A stretch of DNA of 64,000 nt. Origin: Portunus trituberculatus (lineage: Eukaryota > Arthropoda > Malacostraca > Decapoda > Portunidae). The stretch lies in contig NC_059278.1 of assembly GCF_017591435.1 (NCBI RefSeq), positions 11,197,832 through 11,261,831 of the forward strand, in the 5' to 3' direction. Under the pieces are notes generated by a model. It saw nothing but the letters and a program-made list of their open reading frames with translations, was not told where the DNA came from and made no database searches. Shown here piece by piece: positions 12,339 to 23,758 of this stretch. Positions within the stretch are counted from its first letter, which is position 1, and every line of letters begins with the position of its first letter. The position numbers and the translations under genes were made by a program.

Positions 12339-15300
12339 CTTTGCGTGCAATGTTGAGTTTTGTGCATAAAATGCTACAAAACACAAAAATACCCATTTTT
12401 GACATAATTCAGTTCCTTTGACAAATAGTGTGTTTTGCCTGAATTTCTGTGTTTTGGTGCAAAAAAACCTGTAAACTACAAAATTACGTTTTTGTTAGTT
12501 TTACTTTGGTTTCTCTATATTGGCTTGTTTTAATCAATTTTACCGTTTTTAAGCATAACAATGTAAAATGACTTGTATATTCAAAATTTTCAAGCGAGAT
12601 AGTTAATTTTCATAAAACACCTTAAAAACACGTATATAAGACGTTTTAACAAATATAATGTTTGGCCTACATCTATGAGTTTTCATGAATGAAATTATTT
12701 TTGACATTTAAATATACAAAATTTTCAAGCGAGTTTTTTGTTTTTTTATAAATCACCTTAAAAACACACTTATAAGACCTTTCAACAAATATAGTGTTTT
12801 GCCTTATTTTCTGATTTTTGGTGCATAAAGTGCTGGAAACACCAAAATAAACCATTTTTTAAATATTTCAGTTCCTCAAACAAGTAGTGTATTTTGCCTG
12901 CGTTTCTGTGTTTTGGTGAAAAAAAAAGGTGAAAACTACTAAAATAACGTTTTTTTTTTTTTACTTTTACTTTGGTTTTTCTATCTTGCCTTGTTTTCAT
13001 CAATTTCATCGTTTTAAAGTATAACAATGTAAAATGACTTAAATATTCGAAATTTTCAAGCGAGATAGTTATTTTTCATAAAACACATTAAAAACACGTA
13101 AATAAGACGTTTTAACAAATATTATGTTTTGGCTGCATTTCTGAGTTTTGATGCATAAAATGCTGGAAAGCCCCAAAATAACACATTTTTGACATATTTC
13201 AGTCCCTTAAACAAAAACTGTGTTTTGCCTGCATTTCTGTGTTTGGGACAAAAATAAATATGAAAACTATTAAAATAGTAAAACGTTTTTCTTACTTTTA
13301 CTTTGGTTTCTCTATATTGGCTTGTTTTCATCAATTTTATCTTTTTGAAGCATAATAATGTAAAAAGACTTCAATATACAAAATTCTCACGCGAGACTTT
13401 TTTTTCACAAAACTCCTTAAAAACACATAAATAAGACGTTTTAACATATATTGTGTTTTGCCTGCATTTCTGAGTTTTGGTGGACAAAATGATGGAAAAC
13501 ACCAAAATAAACCATTTTTGACATATTTCAGTTCCTTAAACAAATATATAGTGTGTTTTGCCTGGCTTTCTGTGTTTTGTTGCAAAAAACGCTGAAAACT
13601 ACTAAAATAACACGTTTTTTATCAATTTACTTTGGTTTATCTATATTGGCTTATTCTTCATCAATTTTATTGTTTTAAACTATAACAATGTAAAATGACA
13701 AATTTACAAAATTTTCAAGCGAGATATTTTTTTTTTTTTTTTTTTTTTTACAAAAAACATATATAAGACGTTCTAACAAATATAATGTTTTGCTTCCATT
13801 TCTGAGTTTTGGTGCATAAAATGCTGGAAAACATCAAAATAACCCATTTGTGACATATTTCAGTTCTTTAAACAAATAGTATGTTTTCCCTGCATATTGT
13901 GTTTTGATGCAAAAAAAGCTGGAAACTACTAAAATAACACGTTTGTGTTACTTTTACTTTGCATTCTTTTTATTGCCTTTTTTCCATCAATTTTATCATT
14001 TGAAGCATAACAATGTAAAATAACTTATATATATACAAAATATTCAAACGAGATAGTTTTTTTTCATAAAACAAGTCTTAAAACACATGAATAAGACGTT
14101 TTAACAAATATAGTGTTTTGCCTGCATTTCTGAGTTTTGGTGCATAAAATGCTAGAAAACACCACAACCACCCATTTTTTACATATTTCAGTTTTTTAAA
14201 CAAATAGTGTGTTTTGCCTGCATTTCTTTGTTTTGGTGCAAAAAAAATCTGAAACCTACTAAAATAACATGTTTTTGTTACTTTACTTTGGTTTCTTTAT
14301 ATTGCCTTGTTTTCATCAATTTTATCGTTTTACAGATAACAATGTAAAATTACTTAAATATACGAAATTTTCAATCGAAAGTTTTTTTTTCATAAAAAAA
14401 AAATTAAAACACATAAATAAGACGTTTTAACAAACATAGTGTATAGGCCTATACTTGTTTTGCCTGTATTTCTGAGTTTTGGTGCATAAAATGTCTGAAA
14501 ACACCAAAATAACCAATTTTTTACATATTACTGTTCCTTAAACAAATAGTGTGTAATCATGCGTTTTCCATGCATATCTGTGTTTTGGTGCAAAAAAACT
14601 GAAAACTACTAAAAAAACACGTTTTTGTTACTTTTACTTTGGTTTCTCTATATTGGCTTGTTTTCATCAATTTTATCCTTTTCATGCATAACATTGTAAA
14701 ATATACAAAATTTTCAATTTAGGTTTTTTTTTCTTTTTCATAAGACACCTTAAAATCACATAAATAAGACGTTTTAACAAACATAAAGTGTATAATTGTT
14801 TTGCCTGCATTTCTTAGTTTTGGTAAATAAAATGCTGGAAAACACCAAAATAACCCATTTTTTTACAGATTTCAGTTCCTTAAACAAACAGTGTGTAATA
14901 ATGCGTTTTGCATGTATTTTTATGTTTTGGTGCAAAAAAAAAATGAAAACTACTAAAATAACATGTTTTTATTACTTTTATTTTGTTTCTTTATATTGGC
15001 TTGTTTTTATCAGTTTCTTCGTTTTGAAGCATAACAATGTAAAATGACTTCAATATACAACATTTTCAATTGAGATAGTTTTTTTTCATAAAACACCTTA
15101 AAAACTCATAAAAAAAAAAGATGTTTTAAGAAATATATATTTTGCCTGCATTTCTGAATTTTAGTGCATAAAATGCTGGAAAACACCAAAATAACCCTTT
15201 TTTTGACATATTTGAATTCCTTAAACAAATAGTGTGTAATCAAGCGTTTTTCCTGCATTTCTGTTTTGGTGCAAAAAAAAAGCTGAAAACTACTAAAATA

Positions 15301-15767
15301 AGTATTTGTTACTTTTACTTTTGTTTTCTCTATATTTTCTTGTTTTCATCAATTTTATTGTTCTGAAGCATAACAATCTAAAATGACTTGATTATACAAC
15401 ACCTTAAAAACACACAAATAAGATGTTTTAACAAATATAGTGTATATACTTGTTTTACCTGCATTTCTTACTTTTGGTGCATAAAATGCTGGAAAACAGC
15501 AAAATAACCCATTTTTGACATATTTCAGTTTTTTAAACAAATAGTGTGTAGTCATGAGTTGTCCCAGTAAGCTGTATTTTGGTGCAAAAAAAGCTGAAAA
15601 CTACTAAAATAACACGTCTTTGTTTCTTTCAGTTTGGTTTCTCTATATTGGCTTTTTTTTCATCAATTTCATCGTTTTGAAGTATATACTTGTTTTGCCT
15701 GTTTTGGAACATAAAATGCTGGAAAACAACAAAATAACCCATTTTTTACATATTTCATTTCCTTTAT

Positions 15768-16205
15768 TGATTGACTGATTGATGCATTTATTGTTGAATT
15801 AATAAATAATTACAACAAAGGAGGAGGAAGGACCTGGCCACCCACCCCCTGGAAAAAGACTTAAGTTTAAAGTATCAAAAATATAACAATAGACAGTATA
15901 CATAACAAAAATACAAGTACTTCAATAAATAAATACAGATATTGCACACCTTATTGCATAAACATCCTACAGCCTGGGAACAAACAGAGGATATTCCCTG
16001 AGTATATCCCTGAGAGTGGTTGAGTCTAAGAGATAGTCAATGAGGCTATACAAGTCATGTTGACCTTGTGGCCTAAATTTAGCAATGAGAGGACATTCCA
16101 TGATATAGTGACGCAGAGTGTGTCCCCTTGGTGCAGCACACACCACGCACACACAGCACACACCAGGAGAAGCACTGATTTCCCAAAAGTATTTGTACAT
16201 GGCTT
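15768..16205 (-). mobile_element. Inverted 3'-end copy of the I-type LINE
   Basis: On the minus strand this encodes the C-terminal zinc-ligand motif CVVCAAPRGHTLRHYIMECP, followed by a 3' UTR ending in a TGAT/TCAA-type tail at about 15773-15790. It is an inverted counterpart of 17975-18418. The junction with the plus-strand copy is at about 16205. Both tails point outward, so the two copies lie head to head. Confidence 0.85.
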
Positions 16206-17131
16206 CCTAAAAGGTCACTCTACAAGTCATTGTTTTGTTGAGTGTCTTATAAATAAGGATGCTACCTGCAGAGCTTTCGTTCATCTCAAGGGTGCCTTCG
16301 ACAGGGCCAACAAAGATGTTATTATGGAGGAACTCATTCTCAAAAGTGTAAAAGGTAGATTATTAGGATGGATCAGGGACTATTTGTACAATAGAACACC
16401 ACAGGTTTGGTTTCAAGGTGCAGTCTCCTCTAAGGAAGTCTTTGAGCTTGGAACACCACAGGGTGGAGTCCTTTGTCCAATGCTTTTTAATGTTTTAATG
16501 GACAAAATTGCGCGCTGTTCCTTTCCGCAGGGCACCCAGGTCCTCATCTATGCTGATGACATACTCCTCCAATGCCCCACACCCAGGATTCTCCAGTTAG
16601 CTTTGTCATAATTGGCAGCGTTGTGTGTCCAAATGGGACTAGTGATTAATGAATGTAAAACAAAATTTCAAGCTAAAGGGAAGGTCTCTCGGCTGCCCAC
16701 TGTAAACAATGTTCCCATCCCTAGAGTTCATATACACAAGTACCTGGGTGTTCAGATGAGCTTCAGGAAGTCTCTTCAAGCCATCCACTATGTTCGAGAC
16801 CTCTGTCTGCCACTAGCACCACTTCGGCTGCTAGCCAACAGGAGCCTGGGGGCTGGTATTCCAGTCCTAAGAATGTTTTATATATCTGTCATACGGTCCC
16901 TTATTGATTATGCCGCCCCTGTTTTTAATACAGTTTAGTGCCACCCAACTCCGTCCCCTGGAGCTTGTTCAGAATGAAGTCATGCGGATAATTTTGGGAT
17001 GCCCCAGGACTGCACGGATTGAAGTCCTCAGAGCTGAACTACACCTGCCGAGTATTATGTGTAGGGTACAGGAAATTACTTGTCGCACAATTAGTCGGAT
17101 GCTATGCAAGGGCTCTGACTCTCTAAAGTAA
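16206..17131 (+). pseudogene. I-type LINE reverse transcriptase, truncated and broken
   Basis: The first frame (to a stop at about 16611) carries GAFDRANKD (motif A region), GTPQGGVLCPMLFN (motif B) and YADDILLQCP (catalytic motif C, both Asp intact). After the stop the same chain continues at 16612-16938 with KYLGVQMSF and SLIDYAAPVF. A frameshift at about 16936 then leads to 16945-17131 with LELVQNEVMRIILGCPRTAR, a typical thumb/connection segment. The fingers' N-terminal part is missing because the fragment begins at the inversion junction. One stop and at least one frameshift make it a pseudogene. Confidence 0.85.
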
Positions 17132-17332
17132 TCACTGACTCCCCTGTATCATGATACTCACACTCCCACAACACCATACCTCAGGAAGATCTTGGGAGTA
17201 CAGACAAGTGTAGGTGTAGCCGATTCCAGTATTAACGTTGTTACGTCACCGCTACAACCCGCCTGAAACCCTCACCGCGTCAGTGTTGATATTCACTCTC
17301 TGCTTCAGCCCAAAAGGGACTGGCTCCCTCAT

Positions 17333-18234
17333 TTGCTGCAAGACATGTTCATGACTAAATTGTCCAAGTACCCACACGTTCAGGCTATTTATGTTTATTG
17401 TGATGGGTCAGTCAATAGCAGCAGGTCTGGATGTGGGCTGTTCATCCGTGACTACATCTCTGCCAGTCTTTACACTGACACTGAAGTTTCCCTGCACCCA
17501 TGTCTTCCACTAGAGCAGAACTGTATGCTGTACTAGACGTGCTCCACATTGTGGCGCCTCTCCATAAGAATGTATATTTCTTTATTGACAGTCAGGCTGC
17601 ATTGTATGCCCTTCAATCCACCTCCCCCATGGACTGTGATCTAGTTAATAAGTGTCTTGATCTCATCCACGCCCTAGAAGATGCTGGTGCCATGGTCCAT
17701 TTCATCTAGATACCCTCTCATGTGGATATCCCGCTAAATGAAAAGGCAGACCACCTTGCTCAGTGTGCCCTACAAGATGACACAGTGGACCCTGGCACTG
17801 AACACACTCTGGGTTATGTTAAGAGTAGCATTAAGAACTTTGTACAAAGTAGCATTAATGATCAGTTGGAGCTTTGTTGCCATAGAGGCAGTAGCACTAG
17901 TCTTCACTATGCACGTGTCTCCCAGAGCTGTGCTTACACCTAAGGGAGACACACTGCATCACATGACACGGTGGCAATGAGGCTCAGATTAGGCTACAAA
18001 TACTTTTGGGAAGTCAGTGCTTCTCTTGGTGTGTGTTGTGTGGTGTGTGGTGCACCAAGGGGATACACTCTGCGTCACTTTATCATGGAATGTCCTCTCA
18101 TTGCTAAATTTAGGCCACAGGTCAGCATGATTTGTATAGCCTCATTGACCATCTCTGAGCCTCAGCCACTCTCAGGGATATACTCAGGGAATATCCTCAG
18201 TTTGTCCCCAGATTATAGGATGTTTAGGCAATAA
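17333..18234 (+). pseudogene. I-type LINE RNase H domain and C-terminal zinc motif
   Basis: RNase H acidic residues can be followed across frames: the Asp of YCDGSVNSSRSGCG (about 17395), the Glu of TRAELYAVLD (about 17507), the Asp of FIDSQAALYAL (about 17584), and the Asp of the distal motif in IPLNEKADHLAQCA (about 17730). A stop near 17709 and frame changes near 17490 and 17720 interrupt the chain. The last frame (17971-18234) has CCVVCGAPRG, then LRHFIMECPL, the CCHC-type motif that ends many I-group proteins. The domain would degrade RNA in the RNA-DNA hybrid during target-primed reverse transcription. This copy cannot make it intact. Confidence 0.8.
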
Positions 18235-19877
18235 AGTGTGCAATATGTGTATTTATTTATTGAAATACTTGTATTCTTGTTGTGTATAATGTCTAGTGTT
18301 AGATTTTTTATACTTTAACCTTAAGTCTTTCCCTAAGGGGTGGATGGCAAGGCCCATCCTCCTCTTTGTTAAAATTATTCATTAAATCAACAATAAATGT
18401 ATCAATCAATCAATCATATACATTTTATACATGTATTGGCTTGTTTTCATCAATTTTATTGTTTTCAAGCATAACAATGTAAAATGACTTAAACATAATA
18501 AATTTTTCAATCGATTTTTTCTTCCTTCTGAAACACCTTAAAAACAAATAAATAAGACGTTTTAAAAAATATAATGAATATACTTGTTTTGCCTGCATTT
18601 CTTAGTTTTAGTGCATAAAATGCTGGAAAACACCAAAATAACCCATTTTTGACATATTTAAGTTCCTTAAGCAAATATTGTGTATACATGCATTTTCCAT
18701 TCATATCTGTATTTTGGAGCAAATAACAATGAAAACTACTAGAAAAACAAGTTTCTCTTACTTTTTCTTTGGTTTCTCTATATTGGCTTGCTTTCATCAA
18801 TTTTATAAATATGAAGTATAACAATGTAAAATGACTTCAATATTTATTATTTTCAAAAGATTTTTTTTCATAAAACACCTTAAATACAAATGAATAAGAT
18901 GTTTCAACAAATATAGCGTATATACTTGTTTTGCCTGCATTTCTGAGTTTTGGTGCATAAAATGCTGAAAATCACCAAATTAACCCATTTTTTTACATTT
19001 CAGTTCTTCAAACAAATAGTGTGTAATCATGCATTTTCTCCCTGAATTCTGTGTTTTGGTGCAAAAAAAAGCTGAAAACTACTAAAATAACACGTTTCTA
19101 GTACTTTTAGTTTGGTTTCACTATATTGGCTTGTTTTCATCAATTTTACCATTTTGAAGCATAACAATGAAAAAATGATTTCAATACACAATTTTTTATC
19201 GAAAGTTTTTTTTTTTTCATAAAACACCTTAAAAACACATAAGACGTTTTCACAAATATAGTGTATAGATGTTGCTGCATTTCTGAGTTTTAGGGCATAA
19301 AATGCTGGAAAACACCAAAATAATCCATTTTTGATATATTTTAGTTTCTTAAACAAATGGTGTGTAATCATGCGTTTGGCCTGCAATTCCGTGTTTTGGT
19401 GCAAAAAAAGCGGAAAACTACTAAAATAACATGGTTTTTTTTATTTACTTTTACTTTGGTTTCTCTATATTGGCTTTTTTTCATCAATCTTATCATTTTG
19501 CATATAACAATGTAAAATTACTTGGATAAACGAAATTTTCAATCGAGATAGTTTTTTTTTTTTTCATTAAGCACCTTAAAGATACATAAATATATAATAC
19601 GTTTTAACAAACATATTTTATATACTTATTTTGCCTGCATTTCTGAGCTTTCGTGCATGAAATGCTGGAAAACACCATAATAACCAATTTTTTACATATT
19701 TCAGTTCCTTAAACAAACAGTGTGTAATCATGCGTTTTCCCTGCATTTGTGTGTTTTGGTGCAAAAAAAAAGCTGAAAACTACTAGAAATAACACGTTTT
19801 TGTAACATTTACTTTGGTATCTCTATTTTGGTTTGTTTTCATCAATTTTATCGTTTTGAAGCATAACAATGTAAAAT

Positions 19878-20045
19878 ATTGAAGTACTTGTATTCTTGTT
19901 ATGTATCCTGTCTATTTTTTTTTTTTTTTTTTTTTTTACACTTTAACCTTAAGTCTTTGCCCAAGGGGTGGGTGGCTAGGTCCATCTTCCTCCTTTGTTG
20001 TAATTATTTATCAATTCAACAATAAATATATCAATCAATCAATCA
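19878..20045 (+). mobile_element. Short 5'-truncated 3' end of the same I-type LINE
   Basis: About 168 bp closely match the 3' UTR at 18258-18418, including CTTTAACCTTAAGTCTTT, a GGGGTGG block, AATAAATATATCAATC and the (ATCA)n tail, with an added poly-T run at 19915-19937. It sits inside a satellite monomer that resumes almost directly on the right. It is the third 3' terminus of this family in 4.3 kb. Confidence 0.85.
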
Positions 20046-21668
20046 AATACACAATCTTCAATTGAGATTGTTTTTTTTTATAAAACACTTTAAAAACACA
20101 TAAATAAGACGTTTTAAGAAATATAGTGTATATACTTGTTTTCCTAGCATTTTTTGAGTCTTGGTGCATAAAATGCTGGAAAACACCAAATTAACCCAAT
20201 TTTTACATATTTTAATTCCTTGAATAAATAGTGTGTAATCATGCATTTTGCATGCATTTCTGTGTTTTGGTTTAAAAAAAAAAAAGCTCAAAACTACTTA
20301 AATAACACGCTTTCATTACTTTTACTTTGCTTCTCTATATTGGCTTGTTTTCATCAATTTTATCGTTTTGAAGCATAACAATGTAAAATGACTTGAATAT
20401 ACAACATTTTCAATCGAGATTTTTCTTTTTCCATTGAACACCTTAAAAAACTTAAATAACATGTTTTAACAAATATAGTGTATACACTTGGTTTTACCAG
20501 CTTTTCGGAGTTTTGGTGAATAAAATACTAGAAAAAAACAAAACACATTTTTTACATATTTCAGTTCTTTAAACAAATAGTGTGTAATCATGCGTTTTCC
20601 CAGTATTTTGTGTTTTGTGCAAAAAAAGTAGAAAACTACTAAAATAATAAGTTTTTGTTACTTTTAGTTTGGTTTCTCTATATTGGCTTGTTTTCATCAA
20701 TTTCATTTTTTTGAATCATGACGTAAAATCACTTAAATTTACAAAATTTTCAATCAAAATTAATTTTTTTTTCATAAAACACCTTAAAAACACATAAATA
20801 AGATGTTTTAACAAATGTAGTCTATATACTTGTTTGGCTGTATTTCTGAGTTTGGTGCATAAAATGCTGGAAAACACCAAAATAACCCATTTTTCATTTC
20901 AGTTCTTTAAACTAAATGTGTAATCATGAGTTTTGCCTGCATTTCTGTATTTTGGTGCAAAGTAGCTCAAAACTGCTAAAATAACACGTTTTTGTTACTT
21001 TTACCTTGGTTTCTCTATATTGGCTTGTACTTTTCAATTTTATCATTTTGAAGCATAACAATGTAAAATGACTTGATAATATAAAATTTTCTATTGAGAT
21101 AGTTTTTCTTTCATAAAACACCTTAAAAACACATATATAAGATGGTTTAACAAATATAGTGTATATACTTGTTTTGCCTGTATTTCTGCGTTTTGGTGAA
21201 TAAACTGCTTGAAAACACCAAAATAATATATTTTTGACATATTTCAGTTCCTTAAACAAATAGTGTGTAATCATGCGTTTTGTTTGCATTTTTGTGTTTG
21301 GATGCAAAAAAAAAATGAAAATTTTTACAATAAACTTTTAATTTGTTTTTTCTATATTGGCTTGTTTTCATCAGTTTTATCGTTTTCAAGCATAACAATG
21401 TAAAATTAATTGAATATACAAAATTTTCAATCGATAATTTTTTTTTTTTTCATAGAACACCTTAAAAACACATCAATAAAACGTTGTAACAAATATAATG
21501 TATATACCTATTTTGCCTGCCTTTCTGAGTTTTGGTCTATAAAATACTGGACAACACCAAAATAACCATTTTTTACATATTTCAGTTCCTTAAACACGTG
21601 ACCTCCATCAGCTGTTGCAGCGCCGCTACAAACTCAGGCGCCATTGATGGTACTTCTCACCCAGGTGG

Positions 21669-21866
21669 TCATCCAGTAGCCAGGTCCAGAGGCAGCCGCA
21701 TCTCTCGGCCAAACATCATCCGGGCGGGAGTGTAACCTGTGGCTTCCTGCTGCGTAGACCAGTATGCCATTAGGGTAAACGGCAGCCACAGGTCCCAATC
21801 TTGCTGGTTAGAGCTGCAATACTTGACCAGTTCTTCTGCCAGCATCCTGTTAAAGAGTTCCACCAT
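21669..21866 (-). pseudogene. Gypsy integrase core fragment
   Basis: The frame contains NRMLAEELVKYC, WDLWLPFTLMAY, and TGYTPARMMFGREMRLPLDL, the distal part of a Ty3/gypsy integrase catalytic core and its following conserved block. The zinc-binding HHCC domain and the first two catalytic Asp residues are missing: the frame joins abruptly to the end of RT at about 21868. The C-terminus is lost at the satellite junction. Confidence 0.85.
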
Positions 21867-21867
21867 A

Positions 21868-22700
21868 CCGTCACTGCCGACACCTTGTTAGGATCCGTGC
21901 GCACTCCGCCTCGCCCCACGAAATGTCCCAGGAACGGCACTTCATGCTGGTAGAAGGTGCATTTCTTCGGGTTCACCTTTAGGTTCGCCTCCCTCAGGCA
22001 GCCCAGCACCACCTCCAGACGTTGCAGCTCCTCCTCAAACGTCCTTGCGAACACCAGAACGTAGTCCAGGTACACTAAAGCTGCCCTCCACTGCAACTCA
22101 GCTAGCTCACCTTCTCCATCAGCCGCTCGAAACATCCAGGGACGTTGCACAACCCGAACGGCATCACCCGGAACAATCCCTGCCCGAAGGAGAACGCCGT
22201 TTTCTGCTTGTTTGCCTCTGCCATCATCACCTGGTGCTACCCTGACTTCAGATCCAAGGTGGACAACCACTGAACACCAACCAGAGCGTCCAGGGTGTCG
22301 TCTATCCTGGGCAGGGGATAGGAGTCCTTTACCGTGACGTCATTCAGTGCCCTGTAATCTACACAGAAGCGTTTGGTGCCGTCCTTCTTGTTTACCAGGA
22401 CCAAAGCGACGACCACAGGTTGTCAGAGCGCTCCACTAACCCCTGCGCAGCCATCTCCTCCACCATGCGCTGCATCTCTTCTCTCTTGGCCAGCGGGACA
22501 CGGCGATGTGGCTGCTTTATCGGCGGACTGTCTGCCGTGTTGATGGAGTGCTGTACTAACAATGTGCAGCCAAGGTCTTGGGCATCTCGGCTGAAGACGT
22601 CCTCGTGCTCCATCAGCAGTTTTTCCAGCTTCACCACCTGTTCAGGAGTCACCTTGGTAGCGCTACGTACCGCCAAATCCACCACGTGTGTAGGTAGCGC
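21868..22700 (-). pseudogene. Gypsy reverse transcriptase, YLDY in place of YLDD
   Basis: The N-terminal half (22392-22685) has HEDVFSRDAQDLG, then INTADSPPIKQPHRRVP and QRMVEEMAAQGLVERS, the conserved entry to gypsy RT. A frameshift near 22400 leads through the region coding for VDYRALNDVTVKDSYPLPRI and LSTLDLKSGY (motif A Asp intact). The palm continues at 21870-22270 in further frames. Motif C reads VYLDYVLVFA where gypsy elements have YLDD, so the second catalytic Asp is lost. KKCTFYQHEVPFLGHFV follows. Inactive by the active-site change and by frameshifts. Confidence 0.88.
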
Positions 22701-22757
22701 GGGGATCGCCTCACCCGCATCTCCGTCTGCATCACGACCGTTATTGCTCGCCGCTGC

Positions 22758-23330
22758 CTACCGTCTGCGTGCTGTCCCGGTGGCGTCCACAACCTCACCA
22801 CCGCAGCTACTCACCGCTGCCTGGCGTTCACGGGCTCTCACAGTGGCGTCTGCAACCTCACCTTCCCTCACGACTCGGCAGTGCAGCTCCAGCCTCTCGT
22901 CCTCGACATCTGAACTCGTCACGGGGCTCTCGACCTGTTTAGCAGCGTCCTCCAGGATCAGCAGTAACATTTCCTCACATACCTGCATCTGCATCCTTCC
23001 GGAGTCCACATACGCTGCACTCTGAACCAGGGAGTCCAGCCCCACCAGACAGGGTTCCTCCATGTCAGCCATGAATGCTGGTAGCTTCTCCTCAACGCCA
23101 CCTACCGTGATCGTAGACATCATGGGGCCTCGTGGCGTCGTACAGTGGCCAGTCACGCCACATAGCTTCCGGTCTGCCACAGGGAGGTCTTACACTGCCA
23201 CAACTTCTTCCCCGACGACGGTCTTCGCCGCACCAATGTCCACCATCTCAGGACACGGGCGACCGTCCACCTCGCTCTTGGCGACTCCAGTGCGTCCCTC
23301 GCACTGTTGTTTCACTGCCACCCGTTTTTC
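22758..23330 (-). pseudogene. Gypsy aspartic protease region
   Basis: The active-site motif appears as MVDIGAAKTVVG (about 23222-23250), where retroviral-type proteases have D-T/S-G-A. An in-frame TAA shortly after (about 23183) is followed by RKLCGVTGHCTTPRGP, then ITVGGVEEKLPAF and EPCLVGLDSL, the beta-strand and flap-like segments expected in this family. The C-terminal part (to 22758) is low-complexity linker rich in Glu, Val and Ala. The protease would process the Gag-Pol polyprotein in an active element. Confidence 0.65.
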
Positions 23331-23695
23331 CTTGAACTCTTCCATCAGGTCCTGGCACAGCGTCTTGCTGTGTTTCAAGGTGAACTGTCTTGCCTCCCCG
23401 ACTGCCTCTCGCATCTCCTCTCTCATCAGGTCCATTCGCATTGCTACTGCACTTGTTTCTTGTTTTATTTTACACATTTCCTGTTTCATTTCACTCATTT
23501 CCTGTTTCACAATTTTGCTTGTTTCCTGTTTCATTTAACTCATTTCCTGTTTCACAATTTTGCTTGTTTCCTGTTTCATTTCACTTGACATTTTGTCCAT
23601 CCTCCCCTTCATCACAGCGAACATGTCTTCTAGCCTTTTCAAAACTGGCTGACTGCCTTCCGGTGTCTCACTGCCTTTCACGTCTGAGTCTGCCA
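23331..23695 (-). pseudogene. Gag N-terminal coiled-coil with 45-bp repeats
   Basis: A minus-strand frame starts at ATG 23695 (MADSDVKGSE). It runs into a heptad-like coiled coil built from a 15-residue unit, KQETSKIVKQEMSEM, coded by a tandem 45-bp repeat at about 23470-23595. One repeat carries a TAA (23535-23537) where its sister has GAA. After the coil the frame passes directly into the protease, so capsid and nucleocapsid are deleted. The position just downstream of the LTR supports a Gag identity. Confidence 0.6.
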
Positions 23696-23745
23696 TTGTT
23701 CACGAGTACCCGGAAAACCTCGCTAGCCAAACTTTATCGCAAAAC

Positions 23746-23756
23746 TCCTGACATCA
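23746..23756 (-). promoter_or_regulatory. Gypsy primer-binding site, tRNA-Leu-like
   Basis: On the minus strand, two bases after the LTR end, TGATGTCAGGA differs by one base from TGGTGTCAGGA, the complement of a common tRNA-Leu 3' end. Assignment from remembered tRNA ends; not searched. Confidence 0.4.
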
Positions 23757-23758
23757 AT

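Larger units (their letters stand above)
16206..18418 (+). mobile_element. 5'-truncated I-type LINE (RT + RNase H)
   Basis: It contains, in order, RT motifs, an RNase H domain, a C-terminal CCHC-like motif, AATAAA near 18230, a 3' UTR and a terminal (ATCA)n tail at about 18400-18416. The RT plus RNase H combination is characteristic of the I group of non-LTR retrotransposons. Endonuclease and ORF1 are absent. The coding region has several stops and frame changes, so it is inactive. Insertion apparently removed part of a satellite monomer: the flanks resume at different monomer phases (CATATTTCATTTCC on the left, ATTGGCTTG on the right). Confidence 0.85.
2075..21596. repeat. AT-rich satellite array, ~325-345 bp monomer
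   Basis: About 16 kb of tandem repeat, excluding insertions. A recurring landmark, CTACTAAAATAACACG, recurs at spacings of about 307-335 bp in the left part (for example near 2471, 2791, 3115, 4624, 5464, 5771, 6106) and about 340-360 bp in the right part (near 19079, 19419, 19780). Each monomer holds two copies of a shared box, TTTTGCCTGCATTTCTG followed by GTTTTGGTGCA. One precedes CACCAAAATAACCC and the other CTACTAAAATAACACG. The array is interrupted at 11008-11810, 15768-18418 and 19878-20045. It ends abruptly at a gypsy element. The minus-strand 60-127-codon ORFs predicted in it are by-products of the repeat: they recur with the monomer, are not conserved in length, and show no domain. 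Confidence 0.93.

Noticed and set aside
3232..15555. Many 60-115-codon minus-strand ORFs with similar proteins
   Set aside because: They recur with the satellite monomer, shift frame and length, and show no domain; they reflect tandem repetition of an AT-rich unit.
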